Origin: Mycobacterium sp. SMC-4
GTDB lineage: Bacteria > Actinomycetota > Actinomycetes > Mycobacteriales > Mycobacteriaceae
NCBI RefSeq assembly: GCF_025263265.1
Contig: NZ_CP079869.1
Span: 1,674,001 to 1,738,000, forward strand
Length of the DNA stretch: 64,000 nt
Direction of reading: 5' to 3'
Shown: positions 57,968-64,000 of the stretch, piece by piece
Layout: the number at the start of each line of letters is the position of its first letter
How positions within the stretch are numbered: position 1 is the stretch's first letter
Notes under the pieces: generated by a model
The model's input: only the letters and a program-made list of their open reading frames with translations
Databases searched by the model: none
Told to the model about the DNA's origin: nothing
Translations under genes and position numbers: made by a program

Positions 57968-58735
57968 ATGAAGCTGGTGACATTCAACATCCTGCATGGA
58001 CGGACGCCCGGCGGCGGAGTGGACCTCGCGCGGTTCGCCGAATGCGTGGCCGGCCTCGACGCCGACATCCTGGCCTTGCAGGAAGTCGACTCCATCCAGG
58101 AGCGATCAGGCCTCGCCGACCTGACGGCATTGGCCGCCGAGGCGATGGGAGCGCGCAGTCACCGCTTCGTGGCCGCGATCGCCGGCACTCCCGGCGCGAC
58201 GTGGATGGCAGCCACCGGGGAGGAACAGCCGGGCACAGCCGCCTACGGAGTGGCCCTGCTGTCGCGGTATCCGGCGCGGAACTGGCAGGTCGTACGGCTG
58301 CCGCGGATACCGTTCCGGTTCCCGATGTACCTGCGGGCCCCGGGGCGGGTTCAGGTCATCGACGAAGAGCCCCGCGCGGCGGTGATCGGCCAGTTCGACA
58401 CCCCGCTCGGCGACCTCACGGTCGTCAACACGCACCTGTCGTTCGTGCCGGGATGGAACCGGCTACAGCTGCGTCGGCTGTTGCGGGATGTGCGGGCCCT
58501 GCCCTGGCCGCGCATCGTCACCGGAGACCTCAACATGTCCGCCGCCGCGGCGCGTCGTCATTCCGGCTTGCGCCCGCTGGCCTGCGCGCCGACCTTCCCC
58601 GCCGAGAATCCCAGCCAACAGCTCGATCACGTCCTCACCGACGATCCCGCGCTGAGCGCCAAGGAGTTCCGCGCACCGCATCTGGCGATCTCCGATCACC
58701 GTCCAATGGTCGTTCGCCTGCAACGTGACGGATAG
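57968..58735 (+). CDS. Endonuclease/exonuclease/phosphatase (EEP) family hydrolase
   Basis: 255 residues from ATG 57968. KLVTFNILHGR (Asn), DADILALQEVDSIQERSG (metal Glu), VVNTHLSFVPGWNRLQLRRLL (His), VTGDLNMSA (Asp/Asn) and ISDHRPMVVRL (terminal Asp-His) are the complete EEP metal-phosphodiesterase motif set. The substrate could be nucleic acid, a sugar phosphate or a lipid phosphodiester. No signal peptide is seen. Confidence 0.85.
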   Translation: MKLVTFNILHGRTPGGGVDLARFAECVAGLDADILALQEVDSIQERSGLADLTALAAEAMGARSHRFVAAIAGTPGATWMAATGEEQPGTAAYGVALLSRYPARNWQVVRLPRIPFRFPMYLRAPGRVQVIDEEPRAAVIGQFDTPLGDLTVVNTHLSFVPGWNRLQLRRLLRDVRALPWPRIVTGDLNMSAAAARRHSGLRPLACAPTFPAENPSQQLDHVLTDDPALSAKEFRAPHLAISDHRPMVVRLQRDG

Positions 58736-58743
58736 TCCGGCGG

Positions 58744-58757
58744 GGGACCTTGGTCCC
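58744..58757 (+). promoter_or_regulatory. DosR-like palindrome before the Usp gene
   Basis: GGGACCTTGGTCCC is a perfect palindrome close to the DosR/DevR dormancy box (GGGACTTNNGNCCC), about 103 nt upstream of the Usp start. Tandem Usp proteins are common DosR-regulon members in mycobacteria. Confidence 0.6.
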
Positions 58758-58859
58758 ATGCCGGGGTGACCGACTTCCCTTCCTGGGCAGTCCAGGCCCG
58801 CGATACGGTCGGCTCGTCGGGCGGCGATGGCGCTGCCGAGCACACGTCAGGAGGCGGTC

Positions 58860-59741
58860 ATGACCAGTTCACCAGCACCTCTGGGGGTCGTAGTCGGAGT
58901 TGACGGCTCACCCGCAGCCCGGGTCGCCGTCGACTGGGCCGCCCGTGACGCCGCGCTGTGGCATGTGCCGTTGACGCTGGTCCATGTCCTTCCCGGGGCC
59001 GCGATGCAAGCCTGGATTCAAACACCGTTGCCGGCCGACTACCTCGAGGAGTTGCGCCAGAGCGGTCAGGAGATCCTGGCCGCCGCCGCCCAGGACGCGC
59101 GCGCGGCCGGCGGTGAGAATCTGGTCAAGATCGAAGAACGGATCGTCTCGGGTTCACCTGTCCCGGCGCTGGTCGACTTCAGCAAGCAGGCCGATCTGGT
59201 GGTGGTCGGAAGTCGTGGGCTCGGCAAGTGGGGGCGACGCCTGCTCGGGTCGGTCAGCAGTGGGCTGGTCCACCATTCCCGGTGCCCGGTGGCGGTGATC
59301 CACGACGAGGATCCGCTGATCCCGCACCCAGCCCAGGCGCCCGTCGTGGTCGGAGTCGATGGATCACCGGCGTCCGAGCACGCCATCGCCATCGCCTACG
59401 AAGAAGCGTCCCGGCGCGGCGTCGAACTGGTGGCGGTGCACACCTGGAGTGATGCCGGTTACGAGTTGCCCGGCGCCGAGTGGTCCAACGTCCAGCCCGA
59501 GGAAGACATGCTGCTGGCCGAGAGACTGGCCGGCTATCGGGACCGCTATCCCGACGTACCGGTGCGCCGAGTGCTCAAGCGAGATCAGCCGGCCCGCCGT
59601 CTGCTCGAGGAAGCCGAGAACGCCCAATTGCTGGTCGTCGGCAGTCACGGCCGTGGTGGATTCACCGGGATGTTGCTCGGTTCGGTGGGTTCCGAGGTGG
59701 TGCAGTCGGCGCGAATTCCGGTGATCGTCGCCCGGCGGTGA
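58860..59741 (+). CDS. Universal stress protein with two Usp domains
   Basis: 293 residues from ATG 58860 with AGGAGGCGG upstream; the frame is open to 58827. Two tandem Usp domains: GVVVGVDGSPAARVAVDWAARDAA ... GSRGLGKWGRRLLGSVS, and PVVVGVDGSPASEHAIAIAYEEA ... GSHGRGGFTGMLLGSVGS. Both have the G-2x-G-9x-G(S/T) ATP-binding loop. Such proteins bind ATP and help mycobacteria in hypoxia or non-replicating states. The DosR-like box upstream fits this. Confidence 0.9.
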   Translation: MTSSPAPLGVVVGVDGSPAARVAVDWAARDAALWHVPLTLVHVLPGAAMQAWIQTPLPADYLEELRQSGQEILAAAAQDARAAGGENLVKIEERIVSGSPVPALVDFSKQADLVVVGSRGLGKWGRRLLGSVSSGLVHHSRCPVAVIHDEDPLIPHPAQAPVVVGVDGSPASEHAIAIAYEEASRRGVELVAVHTWSDAGYELPGAEWSNVQPEEDMLLAERLAGYRDRYPDVPVRRVLKRDQPARRLLEEAENAQLLVVGSHGRGGFTGMLLGSVGSEVVQSARIPVIVARR

Positions 59742-59803
59742 AGCCGAGGCGAAACGCAAGATGATGCTCGGGATCGCGCGCCGGGCAGCATGCGCCGGCA
59801 CGA

Positions 59804-60946
59804 TCACCCAGAGCTCAGGTGCGCATACCGGCTGATGTGGTGATCGGTCGAGCCGAACTCGAATTGCAGTGCGGTCAAACGCTTGAAGTAGTGCCCGATC
59901 GCCAGTTCCTCGGTCATCCCCATGCCGCCGTGCAGTTGGACGGCCTGCTGACCGACGAACTGTGCAGCGCGTCCGACGGTGGCCTTGGCCGCCGATACCG
60001 CACGCGCTCGGGCGGCTTCGTCGGCGTCGAGTTTGAGGACCGCCAACAGCGTCGCCGCGGCGGCCTGCTCCACCTCCATGTACATGTCGACCATGCGATG
60101 CTGTAACACCTGAAAGCTGCCGATCGGCTGACCGAACTGCTGGCGCTGCTTGCAGTAGTCGACGGTGTCGGCCAGCACCTTGCGCATCGCCCCGACCGCT
60201 TCGGCGCACACCGCTGCGGCTCCTTCGTCGCGAGCGTGCGCCAGCGAAGCCCAGGCGGCGCCTTCCTGGCCGAGCAGAGACGACGCCGGTAACCGGACGT
60301 GGTCCAGGTCGATGTCGGAGGCGCGCCGGTCGTCGATCGTGCGGTAATGGTGCAGGGTGAGCCCCGGCCGTTGCCCGGACACGTCGACCACGAACAGCGA
60401 GATGCCGGTGGTATCGGCGCGCTCGCCCGATGTCCGTGCCGTGATCAGTACGTGGCCGGCCAACGGGGTGGCCGCGGACACGATCTTCGCTCCGGACAGC
60501 ACCCACTGCGCACCGTCGCGCTCGGCGACGGTGCTGACATCTCGCCAGTTGTCGCCGGAGCCGGCCTCGGTTGCGGCCAACGTCACGATCGCTGTGCCGG
60601 AGGCAATCTGTTCGAGGAGTTCGGCGGCGACGTCACCGCCGGCGCGCTCGAGCAGGCCGGCCGCGACGATCGCGGTGTCGACGTAGGGTTCGACGACCAG
60701 TGCGTGACCCAGCGCCTCGGCGATGAGCATCATCTCCACGGGCCCGCCGCCGATACCACCGTGTTCCTCGGGCAGTGCAGCCCCGAGGATTCCGAGTTCT
60801 TCGGCGAATGCGCGCCAGATCTCGGGCTGCCATCCCGAACCCATCTTGGCGGCGGCCCGGCTGGTGTGAAGGTCGTAGCGGGTGGCCAGGAACTTGGTCA
60901 GTCCGTTGCGCAGCAGCTCTTGTTCGTCGTTGAGTGTGAAATGCAT
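59804..60946 (-). CDS. Acyl-CoA dehydrogenase (FadE subunit)
   Basis: 380 residues. EEHGGIGGGPVEMMLIAEALGHALVVEPY, FQVLQHRMVDMYMEVEQAAAATL, and a closing AVQLHGGMGMTEELAIGHYFKRL are acyl-CoA dehydrogenase signatures with FAD-binding residues. It is 9 nt downstream of a second, different acyl-CoA dehydrogenase. Adjacent unlike FadE genes in mycobacteria usually encode alpha2beta2 enzymes for bulky (steroid side-chain-like) CoA esters. I could not assign which subunit holds the catalytic base. Confidence 0.85.
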   Translation of the reverse strand: MHFTLNDEQELLRNGLTKFLATRYDLHTSRAAAKMGSGWQPEIWRAFAEELGILGAALPEEHGGIGGGPVEMMLIAEALGHALVVEPYVDTAIVAAGLLERAGGDVAAELLEQIASGTAIVTLAATEAGSGDNWRDVSTVAERDGAQWVLSGAKIVSAATPLAGHVLITARTSGERADTTGISLFVVDVSGQRPGLTLHHYRTIDDRRASDIDLDHVRLPASSLLGQEGAAWASLAHARDEGAAAVCAEAVGAMRKVLADTVDYCKQRQQFGQPIGSFQVLQHRMVDMYMEVEQAAAATLLAVLKLDADEAARARAVSAAKATVGRAAQFVGQQAVQLHGGMGMTEELAIGHYFKRLTALQFEFGSTDHHISRYAHLSSG

Positions 60947-60955
60947 GTCCGTCCC

Positions 60956-62188
60956 CTACAGCCCCAGAGCGGCCTTGGCCAGAATGTTGCGCTGAATTTC
61001 GTTGCTACCGGCGTAGATCGAGCCTGCCCTGTCGTTGAAGTAACGCAGCGGAGCGACTGCCTGCCACGGTTGGCCACTGAGGTAACCGTCGGGCGGTGGC
61101 TCGAACTCGGCGATCGGACCGCCCGGGAAGGTGGCGTGTGGCTGGTATGCCCGTCCGCGCGGGCCGGCGGCCTCCATCGCGAGTTCGGTGATGCGCTGGC
61201 TGAGTTCGGTGCTGAGCACCTTGAGCATGGAGGACTTGGCGCCGGGGTTGCCGCCCCCGGCGACCACCGCCAGCACCTGATACTCCAGGATCTCGAGAAC
61301 CTCGGTGCGGATGCGGGCATCGGCGAGCTTGCGCGCGAACGCTGGATCGTCGAGCAGGCGTCCGCCGTCGGGGCCGGGTTGATCGGCCGCCACCGTCGCG
61401 ATGTCCTCGGCCATCACCTGCAGCGCCGGGGCGGTGGCACCGCCGCCGCGTTCGAACTCCAGCAGGTACTTCGCCACCGTCCAGCCGTCGTCGATCTCAC
61501 CGAGGACGTTGGCTTTCGGCACCCGCACCTCGTCGAAGAAGACCTGGTTCTGCACCTCTTCGCCGGACGTCATCACCAGCGGCCGGATCTCGATCCCGGG
61601 CGAGGCCATGTCGATGAGGACGAACGTGATGCCGCGTTGCTTCTTCTCCGAGCGGGTTGTCCGCACCAGTGCGAACATCCAGTTCGCCTCCCGCGCGTGG
61701 GTCGTCCAGATCTTGCTGCCGGTGCAGACCAGATGATCGCCGTCGTCGCGGGCGGCCATGGTCAGCGCGGCGAGATCGGACCCGGCCTCGGGCTCGGAGT
61801 ACCCCTGACAGAAGAACACCTCGCCGGTGAGGATTCTGGGCAGGAAGTGGTTCTTCTGCTCCTCGGTGCCGAATCGGATGATGGCGTGTGCCACCATCCG
61901 GATTCCCATCGGTGACAGCGACGGCGCTCCGGCCAGTGTCGATTCGCGGCTGAAAATGTAGTGCTGGGTCAGCGTCCAGTCGCATCCGCCGTAGGCAACC
62001 GGCCATGCCGGCGCCGCCCAGCCCTGTTCATGCAGAACGGCCTGCCACTGCATGCTGGCGTCGTGATCGGCGTACACGCTGGTCATCAACCGGCCGGCGC
62101 GGCGCAACTCCGGTGTCAGTTTGGTGTCGAGGAAGGCGCGGACCTCGTCGCGAAACGCGAGATCCGCCGGCGACCACTCCAGATCCAT
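60956..62188 (-). CDS. Acyl-CoA dehydrogenase (FadE subunit)
   Basis: 410 residues from ATG 62188 with AAGGGAGA upstream; the frame is open to 62221. FRDEVRAFLDTKL, GYSEPEAGSDLAALTMAARDDGDHLVCTGSKIWTT, VFFDEVRVPKANVLG and AGSNEIQRNILAK are canonical acyl-CoA dehydrogenase segments. It is probably co-transcribed and partnered with the following FadE. A 16-bp inverted repeat (62227-62242) lies just upstream, so the pair is likely under a TetR-type repressor of lipid catabolism. Confidence 0.88.
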   Translation of the reverse strand: MDLEWSPADLAFRDEVRAFLDTKLTPELRRAGRLMTSVYADHDASMQWQAVLHEQGWAAPAWPVAYGGCDWTLTQHYIFSRESTLAGAPSLSPMGIRMVAHAIIRFGTEEQKNHFLPRILTGEVFFCQGYSEPEAGSDLAALTMAARDDGDHLVCTGSKIWTTHAREANWMFALVRTTRSEKKQRGITFVLIDMASPGIEIRPLVMTSGEEVQNQVFFDEVRVPKANVLGEIDDGWTVAKYLLEFERGGGATAPALQVMAEDIATVAADQPGPDGGRLLDDPAFARKLADARIRTEVLEILEYQVLAVVAGGGNPGAKSSMLKVLSTELSQRITELAMEAAGPRGRAYQPHATFPGGPIAEFEPPPDGYLSGQPWQAVAPLRYFNDRAGSIYAGSNEIQRNILAKAALGL

Positions 62189-62226
62189 GACGTCTCCCTT
62201 CTGATAGAGGCTCAACGACACAGTAA

Positions 62227-62242
62227 ACCTAGTTAGTTAGGT
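62227..62242. promoter_or_regulatory. Candidate operator for the FadE pair
   Basis: ACCTA (62227-62231) and TAGGT (62238-62242) form an inverted repeat around GTTAGT, 39 nt upstream of the first FadE ATG. The AT-rich palindrome stands out in GC-rich DNA. It does not match the KstR or KstR2 consensus as I remember them. Confidence 0.5.
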
Positions 62243-62330
62243 GAGGAAAATCCGGGGGCTCGCTGGATCGGTCGGAAGGAATACCGGTTGAGCCGATCAC
62301 GCCAGCTCGGCTGGTGCGTTGCGCCGTCAC

Positions 62331-62475
62331 GGCACCGTCAGTGCTAGCTTTCATGAGTTGCCACAGCCGATGATGGCAAATCCCCTCATTACCCATCCCG
62401 GCTGTGGCAACCCGGTTGCTCGGTCTTGTTCGGTGCAGGTGCTGTGGTGCCCTACGCTGTGGGCTGCGGCGCACC
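62331..62475 (+). ncRNA. Possible structured leader RNA (riboswitch-like)
   Basis: The 304-nt gap between divergent genes contains a perfect 13-bp inverted repeat: GTTGCCACAGCCG (62357-62369) and CGGCTGTGGCAAC (62399-62411). It is preceded by CATGAG and followed by AACCCGG. GGTGCC (62446-62451) can pair with GGCACC (62331-62336), while GGTGC can instead pair with GCACC (62471-62475), giving two alternative folds. CATGAG-stem-GGCAACC is reminiscent of SAM-I/IV-clan riboswitches, but the family match is unproven. Confidence 0.35.
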
Positions 62476-62492
62476 TCGGCGTCCAGGCAACG

Positions 62493-63290
62493 ATGAGGCA
62501 GATAACCGTGTACACCGAGACGGATTGGGACGACGAGGTGGACGTCGTCTGCACCGGCGCAGGTATCGCCGGTCTGGCGGTGGCGATCTCTGCGATCGAC
62601 GAGGGCGCCGACGTTATCGTCGCCGACCGTCCGGTCGCCGCACCGCAGAGTTGCTGGTGGCCGGTGGCCTGTACCGACGACGACACGCTGGCATATCTCG
62701 GTGAGCTGACCGCCGACCTGGACACTTCGCAATTGCGTTGCCAGGAGGAGGATCTGCCGCTGCGGCTGATCTCGGCCGACAACGACCGGCAGAGCACGAC
62801 CGTGCCGCCGTTCGTCGGTTCACGGATGCGAGACTGGGCAGCCCAGTGCATCTGCTCGCCATCGGGATTCCTCTACACGCGGGTGACCGACTGGCCGACG
62901 AGCACCGTCGTCCTCGGCGGTGGCGAGACCTGGGAGATCAACGAGATCGGTCAGTTTGACCCCGACGGCGACGATCCTGTTGCGGCGCTTCACAAGTGGT
63001 TGACGGCCGAAGCGGCCGAGCGTGAGATCGAACGCATGCCGGCCAGCGGTCTGCAACAGTTGGTCCTCGACGACGGTGTGATCATCGGCGCGGTGGTCGC
63101 CACAGCGTCGGGTTCGTTCTCGGTGCGCGCCCGCCACGGGGTGCTGATCTGCCCGCAGACCCAGACGAGTCGGGAGTCCGGCCGCATCCCAGAGGATGCC
63201 GGGCTGCGGGTGGCGTTGGTCGGGAAGGCCGGTAGCCGCTTCGGGCGGGTGGAACTGTTGCGGTCTGCTACAGCCGCTGAGAAGCGCTGA
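62493..63290 (+). CDS. FAD/NAD(P)-binding Rossmann-like protein
   Basis: 265 residues from ATG 62493. The frame stays open upstream to 62319, but that part overlaps the inverted-repeat leader and is not protein-like. VDVVCTGAGIAGLAVAISAIDEGADVIVADRP is a dinucleotide-binding motif (GxGxxG then Asp after strand 2), like FAD-dependent dehydrogenases of the ketosteroid type. The rest, including SGLQQLVLDDGVIIGAVVATASG, is a shortened flavoprotein-like body. It lacks an obvious C-terminal FAD motif, so enzyme activity is uncertain. It overlaps the EAL gene tail-to-tail. Confidence 0.65.
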   Translation: MRQITVYTETDWDDEVDVVCTGAGIAGLAVAISAIDEGADVIVADRPVAAPQSCWWPVACTDDDTLAYLGELTADLDTSQLRCQEEDLPLRLISADNDRQSTTVPPFVGSRMRDWAAQCICSPSGFLYTRVTDWPTSTVVLGGGETWEINEIGQFDPDGDDPVAALHKWLTAEAAEREIERMPASGLQQLVLDDGVIIGAVVATASGSFSVRARHGVLICPQTQTSRESGRIPEDAGLRVALVGKAGSRFGRVELLRSATAAEKR

Positions 63291-64000
63291 ACTTCAACGC
63301 GATCCGCCCTCTGGCCAAGAGCGACTCCATCGCCGCGCCGGCAATCGGCCGGGACAGCAAGAAGCCCTGCGCCCGATGACACCCGTGGCGCAGCAGGGTC
63401 AGCGCCGCCGCCTCGGTCTCCACACCCTCGGCGACGAGTTCGAGACCGAATGACTCGGCAAGCGCGATGATGGCGCGAACAATCGCGAGATCGCCAGGAT
63501 CGGAACCGAGTTCACGCACGAAGCTGCGGTCGACCTTGAGGGTGTCGACCGGCAGCGACTTCAGATGTGACAGGGCGCTGTATCCGGTGCCGAAATCATC
63601 GATGGCAACCTGCACCCCGGCGTCCTTCAAACCGGCCAAGGTGACACGTGTCGTTTCGATGTCCTGGACCACGACGCTTTCGGTGATCTCCAGGCAGACC
63701 GACTCCGGGTCGATGTCGAACTCGGCGATGATTGCGGCGACGGTGTCGACGAATCCATCGGTCACCAACTGCACCGGTGAGACGTTGAGTCGCAAGACGA
63801 CGCTGTGTCCCACACCGCGCGATCGCCACCCGGCGAATTCTGCGCACGCGGTCCGCATCACCCAGCGTCCCAATTCACCGGCGAGGTTGATGGACTCGGC
63901 GACCCCGATGAACGACTCGGGGGAGAGCAGTCCGCGGGTCGGATGCTGCCAGCGGACAAGTGCCTCGATGGCCAGGATCTCACCGGTGCGCATGTCGACT
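63268..64000 (-). CDS. EAL-domain c-di-GMP phosphodiesterase, C-terminal part (cut by window edge)
   Basis: The frame is open to the window end; only the EAL domain is visible. EALVRWQHP (EAL signature), LRLNVSPVQL (Asn), CLEITESVV (Glu), AIDDFGTGYSALSHLKSLPVDTLKVDRSFV (DDFGTGYS, loop 6) and ELVAEGVETEAA (Glu) are all present, so catalysis is predicted: hydrolysis of c-di-GMP to pGpG. N-terminal sensor or GGDEF domains would lie outside the window. Its last 23 nt overlap the gene at 62493-63290. Confidence 0.88.
   Translation of the reverse strand, partial: VDMRTGEILAIEALVRWQHPTRGLLSPESFIGVAESINLAGELGRWVMRTACAEFAGWRSRGVGHSVVLRLNVSPVQLVTDGFVDTVAAIIAEFDIDPESVCLEITESVVVQDIETTRVTLAGLKDAGVQVAIDDFGTGYSALSHLKSLPVDTLKVDRSFVRELGSDPGDLAIVRAIIALAESFGLELVAEGVETEAAALTLLRHGCHRAQGFLLSRPIAGAAMESLLARGRIALKFSASQRL

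Noticed and set aside
60299..61915. Plus-strand open frame (538 codons) across the two FadE genes
   Set aside because: It lies opposite two clear acyl-CoA dehydrogenases and has shadow-like composition.
1..64000. CRISPR arrays
   Set aside because: No regularly spaced repeats of 20-50 bp with unique spacers were seen; the few repeats found are isolated pairs.

Overview
The window is high-GC actinobacterial DNA, almost certainly a rapid-growing Mycobacterium/Mycolicibacterium. Supporting signs are a phage lysis cassette with a mycolyl-arabinogalactan esterase (LysB), a 13E12-type HNH gene with a LexA-like box, a DosR-like palindrome before a universal-stress gene, several LLM flavin/F420 oxidoreductases, paired FadE acyl-CoA dehydrogenases, and frequent GTG/TTG starts with 1-8 nt gene overlaps. 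It has two halves: a siphoviral prophage (1 to about 32.26 kb, left end outside the window) and host chromosome (32.26-64 kb).

Prophage, left to right: the 3' end of the large terminase and a small membrane protein; an IS481-type insertion (about 0.61-1.8 kb); six tiny, end-to-end overlapping genes ending in a ribbon-helix-helix protein; a portal gene carrying a 318-residue intein; HK97-type prohead protease and capsid; head-tail connector genes; major tail protein; two tail-assembly chaperone frames joined by a likely +1 frameshift; a 1373-residue tape measure with an NlpC/P60-like site; and about 9 kb of minor-tail/fibre genes interrupted by an HNH gene with an in-frame amber codon. Next come an antisense O-antigen-ligase-like membrane gene, a short leader plus a GxSxG hydrolase, small membrane proteins, LysA, LysB, two holin-like proteins and two further small membrane proteins. 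A strong terminator closes the late operon, and a 3' tRNA-Ala-like fragment marks the right attachment site.

Chromosome: a TetR regulator with an extra N-terminal HTH diverges from an SDR/NmrA pair. An IclR regulator diverges from a 36-45.5 kb catabolic-looking run (MDR dehydrogenase, SnoaL, two LLM oxidoreductases, DapB-like reductase, sulfotransferase, DUF1214, VOC, carboxylesterase). Then follow a DUF3297 protein, a lipase-like hydrolase and a frameshifted 13E12 HNH gene. A PucR regulator diverges from a permease, two SDRs, a ureohydrolase and a polysaccharide-deacetylase-like gene, which reads as uptake and breakdown of a guanidino or other C-N compound. The right end holds a membrane protein, a PAS-PAS-GGDEF diguanylate cyclase, a nucleotidyltransferase-like protein, an EEP-fold hydrolase, a tandem Usp protein, two acyl-CoA dehydrogenases, a possible structured RNA leader before an FAD-binding protein, and the C-terminal part of an EAL phosphodiesterase.

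All functional calls come from reading translations and motifs by eye; no database search was run.
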